Assembly: GCA_036939975.1 (NCBI GenBank)
Contig: JALLPB010000456.1
Coordinates: forward strand, 1 to 41,951
Origin: Cyclostephanos tholiformis
Taxonomy: Eukaryota > Bacillariophyta > Thalassiosirophyceae > Thalassiosirales > Thalassiosiraceae
Direction: 5' to 3'
DNA: 41,951 bases
In this document: positions 1 through 10,812 of the stretch, piece by piece
How the letters are laid out: every line of letters starts with the position of its first letter
Numbering within the stretch: the stretch's first letter is position 1
The notes under the pieces: model-generated
Told to the model about the DNA's origin: nothing
Seen by the model: only the letters and a program-made list of their open reading frames with translations
Databases searched by the model: none
Translations under genes and position numbers: made by a program

Positions 1-1585
1 TCGAACAACATTGGTGAGGACGTTGGGGAGAGAGGGGGATGGGAGGGTTAGGGCCGTGACTAGTACAATAAAAATTAAGCTAACACCAGATGATGAATTA
101 TTTTAATTCATGTTATCTTTATTTTGTTGGTCATAATATTGTGATTAACTTCTCCCCTAGGCGTCGTAATAGAAAAATACCATGGTACAAACCAACCAGA
201 GATTTAGTTTTTTGGTGCATCGTCTTGTATGGTACTCTTCGTGACTGATGCCACGCTGGTCCATGACTTAGGGCATGTATCCACTTATGTATCCACTAGA
301 ACACGAGGTAAAAAAAATTGCCTAAACCCCGTACATAAATACGTAACTGACCACTGGGAGGGGTCCGACTACCATTGGGTACACGGCTTAAACAATCAAA
401 AATGACATGCTGTTTCGAAAATGGGAAGCTAATTGTGCTGAATAGACAAAACAGTTTTTCGTATATCTCCTAAGTTGGATTTGGCTCTCTACCTCAACTC
501 ACAACCCACAAAAGTGTGCACAACCATGGCATCACCATGACGAAGTGCGGAAAATTCGTCGAACCAAATCCAGCAGGTGCAATAGGAGTATTGGTTATCG
601 CTGGAATCATCTTGATGATGGGAAGATAGTTATCTTGTCATTTTTGTACCTTATTGTAGGAATCAGTGAAATCGAATGTTTTGGGGGTACATAGTGATAC
701 CCTTTCTTGGAATTCTCTTATGCCGCGTATTGTACCCAATGGTACTTAAAAAACTGACTTGTCTTTCGTGTCCAAAATTAACGTAGAACCTGGTACAAGT
801 TCTATGGTAGGACCCAAAAGACCAGGTAATCTGGTATCTTGAGAGAAGAGGAATTCTCATTAAAATAACAATTCGACTGTTTTCATTCCGGCCGCTGTTG
901 ATTTCAATCAGCGTTGTAGGGACTCCCAATAATTAAAATTGCAAACACGTATGAGAATTGCAAACACGAATGAGAATTGCAAACGTCAACGTAGGAACAA
1001 TATGATGAAATATTAAAATTGCAAACACGTATGAAAATTGCAAACACGTATGAAAATTGCAAAGGGCACATTAAAGTCCCATCACGTGTGTGTGATTCGT
1101 GACTCAAAATACGTAACAAAAGGCGTAAAATGTTACAATTCCGGTAGTCTCCTTACGATAAGTCAGTAGGTAGTATGGTAATAAGAGACGGGGGCGCAGC
1201 GTGGGCTGCGGGGCGGCGCGGCCATGGAAAAGTACTTTTTAACTTACGTACATACGTCCAAATTACAATACAGTTATCTGACCACACAACAAGAGCATCT
1301 GTCGCCAGCTAATATAAGTAGATGCCTAGAATCGGAGTTAAATGGGTTTTTCCTGCAAATTTCCAATAGGTCCAACAGACTTTTATAGATCATTCCGGAA
1401 ATTACCTGCTCAAATCCGATTCGAGGGCAGATTCGATATTAGGTATAGTAGTATGGTATGGTAGCTGTGACACATCCCCCCCCCCATACCATAATATTCA
1501 TAATAATCACCGTCGGGAGGTACCAACGTAATAAGGATAGGGATGCATCGTCATCGTTAGAAATAGCAGTTAGCCATACGATGAT
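1..1585. other. Gene-poor 5' flank of the AAA ATPase gene
   Basis: I see no convincing coding sequence here. The open frames are short, lack recognisable motifs and have no splice context. The stretch is AT-rich in its first half. It holds a short tandem repeat (listed separately) and, at about 1449-1463, the string TATGGTATGGTA just before a C-run. Related TATGGTA strings occur near 5095 and 15345. The part next to 1586 is presumably the promoter of the ATPase gene, but I recognise no TATA box or initiator with confidence. Confidence 0.5.
934..1063. repeat. 19-bp tandem repeat, interrupted
   Basis: A unit close to AAAATTGCAAACACGTATG occurs about five to six times. Copies lie at about 934-990 and 1014-1063, separated by some 25 bp of unrelated sequence. 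Copies differ by one or two bases (GAG for AAA, CGA for CGT). The array is seen directly; no function is evident. Confidence 0.8.
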
Positions 1586-4500
1586 ATGAACGAGGCATAC
1601 GCGTCGATAACCCTCCTTCGCGGGCTTAAGCGCCCTCGTCGGCACATCGACAGCGACGACGACGACGATGACAACCCCAAGCGACCATCGTCGTCGTCGT
1701 CGTCGTCGTCGTCGATCGTCGCTTACCTTCGCGTGTCCGGAGAAATCCCCGACGATGACGAGGAAGGCCACGACGACGACGACGACGACGGGAAGGTGGT
1801 AGGAGGAGGAGGAGGAGGAGGAGGAGGAGGAGGAGCGGGGGACTCGCGCGGCGGCGGAGGCATCGGCGCGGTCCTGCGCCTACTCCCGATACCGAAGGCG
1901 GGACGATCGCGACGTACCGAGGACGACGTCATTGACGTAAACGACGAAGACGAAGACGACGATGAAGACAAAGACCACATCGAACTACTGGATGACGACG
2001 ACGACGACGACGACGACGACGTGTCGACGGAAACGCTGTATCTCGATCCATTGCTGCTCAGGGCGCTGCACGTCCTGTCGTCGATGTCGTCCGAGGGTCG
2101 GGACGTGGAGGTGGCGACGACGACCGGGACGACGACCACGACGTACGGGGTGGATCGTCCCCTTCGGGTGCGAATGCTTCCCCGATCGTCGTCGTTGGAC
2201 TGGCTTGGATCGACGACGACGTCGACCGCGCCGATATGGGGATGGTTGGAACGCGCATGCGTACATGACTTCCGCCGCCACGACGACGACCGCCACCACG
2301 GCCACGACGAACTCCACCCCCCGAGGTGCGGCGGAAGCGTTGCATCGAAGACGACGACGTCGATTACGACGATACGCCTCGCGTACGCGTGTTCCAACGA
2401 TCCGTGGATCAGGTCCGTCCTCGGCGACTGCCGTGATTCGGACGACGACAACGACAACGACAACAACGACGACTCACGGCGCGGTGGTGGGCGCGTTGAT
2501 GGTGGCGTCGTCGAGAGGGGGCGAAGGAGGATGACGGACGCGCTCGGGAAGGCGCTGGCGGGCGAGGTGGTCGTCGAGGGGGGGTTGATCGGCATCTTCA
2601 TACACAAAAGGGAAATGGAGGAGGAGGAGGACGAGGAGGAGGACGAGGAGGAGGACGACTATGACGACGGTGGTAGGTCCTTCGTCCTCGGTGATACGAA
2701 CGATCGACGTGACTACTACTACGACGAATACGACGCCGGCGGGGATCATCGCGTCGCTTTCTTCGTGGTGAGCGAGGTGATCGTTCCGTGGCACGATGAC
2801 TCCGGTGGCGAAGGAGGAAGAGAAGGGAGGAGGAGATTCCATCGTCTTACTCCTGGGCGCGGATCCCTCCGGGTGACGTTGGATCGTCGTCGTCATCGTC
2901 GTCGTTCACAATCGCAAAGGGAATATGACGACGACGTTCTCGGGTCGTCCTGGGTGGACGGTGGCGCGGTGCGGGACGAAGACGACGACGACAAAAGCGA
3001 TGATTATCACCATCTCGCGGAACGAGACGAGCGGCACTTTGCCTGTCCTGGTTACGAATCCGTCCTGGAGGAGCTCATCGCGCTATCGAGGACGATGGAC
3101 GTCGATCCCCGCGCCGCCCCGACTGGCGTCGTACTTTCGGGGTGCGCGGGCGTGGGAAAGTCGAGGATGGTGCGTATTTTATTTTATTTTCGTCTTGCCA
3201 TTTCGTTGCCTTATATTTCCTTCCTCGCATGGGGTTAAAAATTATTGATTTGTTCACGACGGTTTTACTTGCCCTTTACCGCGTTACGACGAAGGCATCA
3301 TGGTTCGAGCTGAAACTATCGCGCGCCGTGTCGTCCCCCTCGTATTTGGTAACGTGCATATCCATCTCCGCCAAGGACGTGCTACTCGACATTGCCTCGT
3401 CCTCGTTCGAACATCGTAATGTTTTTGGTACTGGGGACATCGCCCATCGGAGCGGGGATGGCTCCAGGCTGCTGCTGATAATCGACGATTTGGACGTCAT
3501 AGTCGGCAACGCCGACGAAACTGGTTCTGATCTTGAGTCAGAGCAAATCCGCGCCTTAAACGCGATCGTAAAGCTCGTTGACAGCGCAACGAACAATGGA
3601 TCCTCGTCACGTAGGTGCTTCGTGCTCGGGATCTGCCGCTCGACGTGGTCCCGATTGCCGCCGCATCTCGCGCGCGTCGGAAGGTTCGAAAAGGAGGTCG
3701 TTATGTCCCCGCCGACGATCGCGCAGAGGAGGGTCATTTTCGGGTTCTGGCTGTCGACTCTGCCCCTCCTCGACAATGGCTTGGACGGGGATACTACCGT
3801 CGCCCGATGGTCCACTTCCCTAGCTCCGAGAACAGCGGGGTGCGTCGCCGCCGATATTCGCAGGATCTGCGCAGATGCCTTAACGATCGCCGCATCCCGC
3901 GTGCCCCGAACGTCGTCCATCAACGAGTCGACCGTGACGTTCGAGGATGTGAAGGAGGCGGCCAGGACGTGCGTCCCCTCCGAACTCTCTTCGTTGGATG
4001 TTATTCCGGCATCCTCGGCCGATTCCACTGGATACGGCGCAATCGTGGATTCGAAACGAGAATTTGAATCAGCGTGGATGAATTTCGGAGGGTACGACGA
4101 TGAGAAGAAGAGACTTTATCGGGCTGTCGTACGACCATGGAAATATCACATCCTGGAGAGTGCATCATCTATTGGGTTGAAAGATGATGCGCAATCTTTG
4201 GAGGTAGGGACAACTCTTGAATTGTCTAGACCCTCCGGCGTTTTATTTCATGGCCCGTCAGGATGCGGGAAATCGATGGCAGCTCTGTGTCTCGCGTCAT
4301 CACTAGGCCTTCATTGCGTCAAAGTGAGTGATATGCCACACAATGGTCTACGATCCATCCGCGCTGCAGTTCTAAAATCACATTTCCTCCCATTGCAACA
4401 ATCATTTTGTGCAGGTAGCAGCATCGGAAGTCTTCAATCAATGGCTCGGTGGTTCGGAAGCTTGCCTCCGATCGATATTTTCTCGAGCCAGGGCCGCGTC

Positions 4501-5029
4501 GCCCTGTATTCTTTTCTTCGACGAATTGGATGCCCTTGCCGCGAATCGAGAAGGGGGCGAGTCTGACGCCACGTCGGGGGTACAGTCGAGGATTTTGACG
4601 ACCCTTCTGAACGAGATTGATGGTATTAGCAATGCCGGTGGAGAGCAGGGCATCTTGGTCGTCGCTGCCACCAACAGGCTTGATGCGATAGATGCAGCGC
4701 TACTAAGGCCGGGTCGCTTAGAGGAGCACATTCTATTATCCCACCCCAAATCATCTTCCATTTATGAGATTATCATGATCCACACCGCCAAAATGCCCAT
4801 AGACGTTTCTGTTGACCTCAAAAAATTCAGCGACTTACTCGAAGGGTCTACAGCTAGTTGTGCCGAGATTGAGGGTATTTGTCGTGATGCTTGCCTCATA
4901 GCCATACGGCGATGTTCGGAGGGAGGAACGCTCAACAACTTGTCAGTTTCAACCTCAGACTTTTATGACGCTTACCGCAGAATAAAGAAGCGAAATACAC
5001 ACACGAACAATAATAGTAAAATCACTTAA
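1586..5029 (+). CDS. Type II (two-domain) AAA+ ATPase, AFG2/CDC48 family, three exons
   Basis: Exons 1586-3169, 3295-4323 and 4415-5029 join in phase 0 across GT-AG introns of 125 and 91 bp, giving about 1075 residues. Residues 1 to about 480 are low-complexity Asp, Ser and Gly runs. Domain D1 has Walker A GCAGVGKS (519-526) and a Walker B ending IIDDLD (587-595), with Asp where the catalytic Glu usually is. Domain D2 has GPSGCGKS (848-855), pore loop WLGGSE, Walker B ILFFDELDA (903-911), sensor ATNRLD and arginine-finger region LLRPGR, so D2 should be the active ATPase. The D2 tail (HTAKMPIDVSVDL, then a helical C-domain) resembles AFG2/SPATA5L1 ribosome-maturation ATPases. The D1 IDDLD resembles PEX1, so a peroxin is the main alternative. 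The start is the first ATG of the open frame. AAA+ membership is near certain; the subfamily is inferred. Confidence 0.82.
1650..2060 (+). repeat. GAC/TCG/GGA triplet-rich tract in exon 1
   Basis: Runs of GAC, TCG and GGA triplets encode poly-Asp, poly-Ser and poly-Gly within the ATPase N-terminus. More runs follow at 2440-2480 and 2610-2660. Because the triplets lack stops in several frames, long false open frames appear on both strands. This is triplet expansion inside a coding exon, presumably giving a disordered acidic arm. Confidence 0.8.
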
Positions 5030-5792
5030 ATCGTTTTCAGAATCATACACCAATTTTTGTAAGCCCTGGAGAAAACTGGACTCTCTCCTGATGCGGTATG
5101 GTATCTGCGGTACACTTCGCACACTGTAGTGATTACTTTTTCATACCATGCATTTTGCGACATCGCTTACAAGCAAAAGGCGTCCTAGGGCAGCAGTTGC
5201 AAAGTTTCGCCTCCGCTTCATGCCAAATTATGTGCATGATATAGGATCTAGGAACCAATGTGAAATTAAATTGAATTTCACATCTCCGATGTAAATTTAA
5301 ATTGAATTTCACATCTCCAATGTAAATTTTATAATTAAATTTCTTTAATTTTTATATACGATTTTTACAATATCTTGGGCGCCATACCCAAATCACTCAC
5401 GTGCACTCACTCAACTTTCATTTCAAACGCAGTTGTAGCAGTCTTTCCGACATCCGTCGACGTGGGCGGACCTCTCGGACGCGATCACATAACCACCGGG
5501 TTTGCTGATGAGGAAAGGGATGTCGTTGACGTCGTCGCATTGCTGACCATCCGTGCTGCATCACTCTCTTGCTTTGACTCCTTCGATGTACCGGATTCGT
5601 TAACAAGCTATTCTATTGATTTGATGGCTAGCCAACATCACCTCAAGAGTCTATACATCACGCTGGATCCCAGCTTTCTTGATCAAAGGGAACTACTTTA
5701 CTTGGGATTCGGCAACAATGATCCCTCCCGTTCTTTATTATTACCCAGCAATTCTTCGGCACTCCTAGCCAACGCTTCTATGCATTTTAGCA
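5030..5792. other. Convergent intergenic region
   Basis: This is the space between the 3' ends of the ATPase gene (+) and the membrane-protein gene (-). It contains an imperfect direct repeat around 5260-5330 (AAATTGAATTTCACATCTCC, twice) in AT-rich DNA. At 5696-5793, minus strand, a second frame reads as a helical Glu/Leu-rich peptide (start ELLMLK, stop at an AAG TAA). This could be a frameshifted extension of the neighbouring gene's repeat tail. I do not annotate a gene here. Confidence 0.4.
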
Positions 5793-7450
5793 TCAGAAGT
5801 TCTTAGCCTCTATTTCTTTGTTCGCCTTCATCTTTGTCAAATTCTCGAGCAACTCCTTTTCTCTCCCATCAAAAGTGCTCAATAACTCATTTTCCTTCGT
5901 AGAGAGAGCCAATTCGTCGATAATCATCTTGACCTCGGCAATGGTCTCGACTTTGGCCTTCCTGATTGCCAAATTATTCAGCAACTCATGTTCTCTGCCT
6001 TCAAAAGCGGCCAATAATTCATCACAACTATCGAGGAGAGACAATTCCTCGCAATAGGCAATGACTTTGGCACGCATTGCCTTCCTCTCATCATCAGACT
6101 GAGATAACAAACATGTCAAAAATTAGGATTTTCTGCGTGATCATGATAATAAAATACATAAAGGCGTACCTGCTTAAGGGCCCAAAGTTTCCTCAGATGT
6201 TTCAAAAGCATATCTTCACGTCCCTCGTACTTTTCCAACAATTCTTCTGGAGTCATGTGGGGGGTGACTTTCTGGCAAAGATCGCTCACTTCTGCACAGA
6301 TTGCATCATTCTTGTCTTGCAAGGCTTTCATCTTCCTCATATGCTTCAACAAATCCATCTCACGGCCGGCATACGCCTTCAACAGTTCGTCTACGCTCTT
6401 TGGTGTCTTCGTCTCCTCAACAAGGACTCTCACCTCTTCCTCGATCACAGCCGGGCTATGTCAGTCAGTTGTTCGTGTACGGCAAATGATCACGAAGACA
6501 AAAATTGATTCGTGAGAAAAATGGAAATCACTTCCGATGATGCGTAGACAAGTTGATGATCTGGGTACTTACTCGGACACCTCGCCAGACATCACTGCTG
6601 CGACAATAGCATCGCTCGCGGCAAGTGACTTCTGGTTCTCAACCGGTTCGTACCACTCGTCATCTCCTGCCTTAATACTTAGCGAGGCCTGCCTCGGCCT
6701 CACGTCCTTGGTCTTGCGATACTTTGTGAAAGCGGCAACGATTGCACTTGGTATGATGACCAGTCCTAAGATGATGAAGACAAGGGTGACGTTGCTTAGA
6801 CCAGATTTCTCCGACTCAACTGGCCCTTCTACTGTAGCAGCAGTCACTATCACTGCAGGATCTGGCGCTACAGTGGTTGTTGGTTCAGATTCCTCCGAAG
6901 CTGCTGCCATTGCGTCATTGGTTCCGAGAAGTGCTCCACCATCAGAAGGTACACCAGCAGACACCGTTGGCTCGGTAAAGCTAATAGCTGTCGTGGGTTT
7001 AGTTACAGCGCCGACGGAAGATGGCATAGACACATTCACCATCCCAGTTGCCAAGACGTTGCACACGTTCGCCAAGTACGCCTCGACGGCGGGGTCGTCT
7101 GCGGTCGAGGAGACTGACACGGGAATTTCGGCATCTTTCCCCGCGCAGCAGTCCTCGCCCAAACCGAGACTCACGCAAGAGCACGCCATCGTAGTGAAAG
7201 ACAACTTGGCATTGAGATCCATTTCGGCGTAGGACGTCGCGGTGGTGGCAGGGCCGAGATACGAGAGAACCTCGAAGTATTCATCTGAAGAAAGTCCTCC
7301 GGATTCATCGGCATCGAAAGTGCTAACGACCAGATTGAACCAGAGAACGCATTCCTCGGGGGTGTATGTGGGTGGGGCGTCCGCCGTCTGGAGGCAACGG
7401 CCTTGGGCGATTTGGAAAGAAAGGGCAACGAGTGCCGCCGGGAGCTTCAT
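5793..7450 (-). CDS. Type I membrane protein with luminal EF-hand and cytoplasmic ELL-GRE repeat tail, three exons
   Basis: Exons 7450-6573, 6455-6170 and 6098-5793 (introns 117 and 71 bp, GT-AG, phases 2 and 0) give 489 residues. The ATG at 7450 was chosen because it starts a signal peptide (MKLPAALVALSF...). Residues 46-57 form a canonical EF-hand loop (D46, D48, S50, G51, E57). A Cys-rich stretch with DCCAG follows, then a Thr/Ala/Pro-rich stalk and one hydrophobic span at about 222-242 followed by KYRKTK. The tail carries four 21-residue copies of a motif like ELLxxYxGRExxLLxxL at 315-335, 363-383, 414-434 and 458-478, in charged helical surroundings. I do not recognise the family. It may be a cell-surface or secretory-pathway Ca2+-binding protein with a coiled-coil tail. 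The first splice junction is supported by frame continuity; the 3' end is less sure. Confidence 0.8.
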
Positions 7451-7913
7451 GGTGCGAGGAATTAGTAATTGGACGGCCAATGATATATTATGTGGTTTAA
7501 GTACCATACGATCCACAGAAGGAGATGGTTTGTGATTCGATAATAATATGAGTTGCCCAGGTCAGAGAGCAACGGTATTACTATTTTTTTTGGATGAATT
7601 TTAAGTGCATGATGTGCTACCAGAAAGAGATTCTAAAAAAATGATAATAGTAGTACGATAGTACACGTTCCGCCCTGTCGCATCGCCTCTTCAACGTCCC
7701 AACCTCAACCGAAGTGAAGTACCATAAGAATTCAAACTACACTTCTTATGGTCCATCTCCACTTTAAGACACACAACGTTTGGTTTCCTTGCCTCCATCC
7801 ATCACTGCCCACAACATTTTCTACCGAGCGCAGATCCATTCTCGATACCCCCTGGATATACATGGGAGGGAAGAGGCATACTTTGGGATGAGAGCCGACA
7901 ACACCATCACCCA
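7451..7913. other. Spacer between membrane-protein gene and MAD1
   Basis: This holds the 5' flank of the minus-strand membrane-protein gene and the 3' flank of MAD1. It is AT-rich near 7560-7660. A short inverted repeat lies at about 7721-7750 (TACCATAAGAA ... TTCTTATGGT), which could form a hairpin. No gene is supported. Confidence 0.5.
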
Positions 7914-10190
7914 TTACAGCACCGTCTGCTGGTCGAAGAGCTGCAGGGTTACACTTGCCATGAACCCGGGCCAGCTGCCGTGCTCCTTCACGTAAACTCC
8001 ACTAGGACCGTTCATTAGCAAGTGAGCCATGTCCGTGTTGAGCATGTCCAGCTTGCTCTTCTTCTTTGGGGACCATTTGAACATCAGATGATCTCCCTCA
8101 TCCTCGCCGTATATAGATCGGACCGTGAATATTTGACAATCGCTATCGCTCCCGCCACCCTGGCTCTGTGACATGTCGATCTTGAAGCCGGTGATAAGGT
8201 AAACACCCTGCCTGAAGAGTGCGATTTGGTTACGAAATTGCTCCTTGAGTCTCGCATGCAGTTTCTGGGCATCGATATTGGAGGAATCACGACTCGTTAA
8301 GGAATCAAGGCTGCTCTTGCTCTTATTGGCTGGGTCAGGCGTCGTAGTTAAAGTAGTCGTCGTGACATCTCCACCCTGCTGATCTGCGATGAGGGAGGAG
8401 GAGGAGACAGCTGCGGCGGTTTCCGCTTCCTCGAGCCGTCGTTTTAACGATTCGATTTCCTTCCGAAACTTTTCTCTCATTGCATCGGCTAAAGGATTCG
8501 ATTCCAGGTGCAAAACGCGCGTACAGTCTGGATTGAACGACCCCTTTCCCGCGAGCGTTTCGGCCTTGGCAGCGAGGATCGTGGCCGTTTCCGCCTTGGC
8601 CCGCTCCTGCATTAGTGCATCACGGAGCTTGTGGAACTTTTTCAAGACTTGATCAAGTTCGTCCTTTGATAACTTCCTCTCCTTCTCCAGTTCGTCGATC
8701 TTCGCCACGAGCTTGACATTGGTCTCAGACAGTAGCTTCAATTCCTCGCGGGCGGAGTCAAGGCTGAGCTGCAACCCGTCTGCATTCTTAATTGTTCGCT
8801 CCTTGGAGGATTGCTGCTGCCGCAGCGAAGTCTCCTGATGCTCGTAAGTGTTCAATAATGAACGCATTCCCTCCGCCTCCCTCTTCCAAATATCCTCCCG
8901 CGCAACGATTTTGCGATACTCGACCTCCAATCTACTTATGCTCGCTTCACGATCATCGACCATTTTCTCCAACTTGGCGATTGATCGAGATCCCTCATTC
9001 AATTGCAACTCTAGGGATTGACAACGACGCGAATGGGCCTCCGCCAGCTGAGTGACGCGTGCGATCTCCTCCTTTAGATCACTGGCATCGCTTCTTAGCG
9101 TCTTGAAATTGCGAACTACGGTCCAGATTTCGGGAGGCACCATGGAAGAGGCGGACGACGGAATTCCTCCATCGGACGTCGTCATGGCCACGACGTCATC
9201 ACCATTTCCCTGCCCCTCAGCGGCCGATGAGAATAAGGATCCTCCCTCCTCGACGAGGACGTTCCTGAATTCCGCCCAACGACGAGTCGCTTCCCTCCCC
9301 TCCTCCACCTGCCGCGTGAGGTCCCGCACCTCCCGCTCCAAGAGCGCAACCTTCCGTCCGCAAGATAGCGCGCGTTCCTTGTCTTGTATCGCATCCTTCG
9401 CGCGACTGGTAAGGGTCTCGTTCCTTCGTTGAAGTTCCCGATTGGAGCGTTCCGTTTCCGCGAGCCTGATGCGCAGGTCCCTCGGTATTTCGACGACGGC
9501 CCCACCGCCCCCCCCATCGTTCTCGGCCTCATCTTCTTCGCATTTCGTTCCCGACGAGCGAAGGAGCCGGGTGGCCTCGGTGGCTTTTTCCTCGGCGGAT
9601 GCTCGACGCGCCTCGGCATCTCGAATGCAATCCTCCAGGCCCCTCACCTGGTCCATTGCGGCGTCCAGCCTCTCCTGGAGGAGGGCGCACCTGCCGCGAT
9701 CTTTGTAATCATCTTCGTCGTCTTTATCCCTTCCCATCTCCCTCTCCCACCGTTCCTCGTACCATCGAAGACGCTGGAGCCACTCCCGCCTCGATTCCTC
9801 CATCGCCTCGGAGTGCCTGTCGACCTGAGCGCGGAGCGACTCGATCGTCTCCCGTGCCTGCGATGCCTCCTCGTACGCATCCGCGAGGCGCCTTTTCAGT
9901 CGCGACTCGGATTGTGCGGCGTCCCTGCGCTCAATGGACCGGATGGACTGGGAATGCTTGAGCTCGGTCCGGAGGGCCCGTACTTCGGTCTGGAGGAGCA
10001 TGAGTGAGGGAGACGACGACAACGATGACGATGAGAAGGCCGCGGCCGCGCCCGCAGGGGTCGAGAAAGAGGTGGTGGTGGGTAGTGTGGATTGTGGAGG
10101 AGGGTGGGATCTGAACGTAGGCGCAGCAGTTTGACTGGGGTCCTTCCCTTCCTCGAGGCGGGGGCGTTTGCGGTGGTCCTGCGTGGTCAT
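7914..10190 (-). CDS. MAD1: Mitotic spindle checkpoint protein MAD1
   Basis: Single-exon gene of 758 residues. The start is the ATG at 10190 (MTTQDHRKRPRLEEG); the frame stays open upstream but without another ATG. The N-terminal basic KRPRL could be a nuclear signal. Residues ~100-560 are continuous Glu/Lys/Arg-rich coiled coil. RVLHLESNP (558-566) fits the Mad2-interaction motif of MAD1. RLKEQF (647-652) fits the RLK motif that binds BUB1. Residues ~653-758 match the MAD1 C-terminal RWD-like domain, with YLITGFKIDM, HLMFKW and the family's terminal LFDQQTVL (LFSRQTV-type). MAD1 tethers Mad2 at unattached kinetochores and catalyses its conversion to delay anaphase. Length is close to the animal proteins (about 720). 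All three functional modules are visible, so this looks like a working gene. Confidence 0.95.
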   Translation of the reverse strand: MTTQDHRKRPRLEEGKDPSQTAAPTFRSHPPPQSTLPTTTSFSTPAGAAAAFSSSSLSSSPSLMLLQTEVRALRTELKHSQSIRSIERRDAAQSESRLKRRLADAYEEASQARETIESLRAQVDRHSEAMEESRREWLQRLRWYEERWEREMGRDKDDEDDYKDRGRCALLQERLDAAMDQVRGLEDCIRDAEARRASAEEKATEATRLLRSSGTKCEEDEAENDGGGGGAVVEIPRDLRIRLAETERSNRELQRRNETLTSRAKDAIQDKERALSCGRKVALLEREVRDLTRQVEEGREATRRWAEFRNVLVEEGGSLFSSAAEGQGNGDDVVAMTTSDGGIPSSASSMVPPEIWTVVRNFKTLRSDASDLKEEIARVTQLAEAHSRRCQSLELQLNEGSRSIAKLEKMVDDREASISRLEVEYRKIVAREDIWKREAEGMRSLLNTYEHQETSLRQQQSSKERTIKNADGLQLSLDSAREELKLLSETNVKLVAKIDELEKERKLSKDELDQVLKKFHKLRDALMQERAKAETATILAAKAETLAGKGSFNPDCTRVLHLESNPLADAMREKFRKEIESLKRRLEEAETAAAVSSSSLIADQQGGDVTTTTLTTTPDPANKSKSSLDSLTSRDSSNIDAQKLHARLKEQFRNQIALFRQGVYLITGFKIDMSQSQGGGSDSDCQIFTVRSIYGEDEGDHLMFKWSPKKKSKLDMLNTDMAHLLMNGPSGVYVKEHGSWPGFMASVTLQLFDQQTVL

Positions 10191-10812
10191 GGTAGAGCCA
10201 ATTGGGTAGTGCCACTTCGGGATGGCTGGTTTGTTGGGCGCTTTTGGTTTTTTTGTGGGCGCTCGTACGAGATTAACCCCAATGAGCCTGAGGGAAAGGG
10301 GGCCAGCCCCCCCCAACTCCCCCACCACTCCTCGCCATCCCTCTAGTAGGTAGATACAATACCATAGGCCTGTTCTCCCTCAGCTCTCCTCTCCTATGAT
10401 TCAATTATTTTACATTTTACTTCCCTCCTCCGCCCTAACATAATGATAATGATGATAATAGGCTCGCATAGAATAATGATTGCTAAATTTATATGATATT
10501 ATAATGAACTAGTAGACTACTGCTATTTGTCCAACAATAGGTGGCAACGTTACATCCTTGATGGCAGCCCCATCAGATGGGGACGGTGACGGCACATCGT
10601 CCTTGCAAAATTTTCCCCCATCCTCCAAACCCATTCCCCTCCCCCTTCACACCCGTGGAATGCCCATCTCCGGTATTTCAAATATCCCGAGGTCCAAACC
10701 AAGTGGCACGACGCCTTCGCGTCAAATTTCTTCTCGTTTTGGCGGAGGGATCCGACCCTAGTACTCGATGAACTGATCGAGTCCCCCCACCCCTGCCATG
10801 CGCCAGTTTCCC
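10191..10812. other. Upstream flank of MAD1, no clear gene
   Basis: The first ~150 bases are presumably the MAD1 promoter/5' UTR. 10435-10540 is AT-rich with ATGATAATGATGATAAT. A minus-strand frame at 10550-10984 is open and partly non-repetitive, but I recognise no motif and its 5' half is triplet repeat. I do not call it. Confidence 0.4.

Noticed and set aside
1723..2607. Long minus-strand open frame opposite the ATPase exon (Ser/Pro-rich)
   Set aside because: It is the complement of GAC/TCG triplets in a better-supported coding exon; no motif, only low-complexity composition.
5375..5806. Plus-strand frame of 143 residues
   Set aside because: It overlaps the last exon of the membrane-protein gene in antisense, has no recognisable domain and ends inside that exon.
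9384..10007. Plus-strand open frame of ~200 residues opposite MAD1
   Set aside because: MAD1 is supported by three family motifs on the other strand; the antisense frame is a codon-composition shadow.
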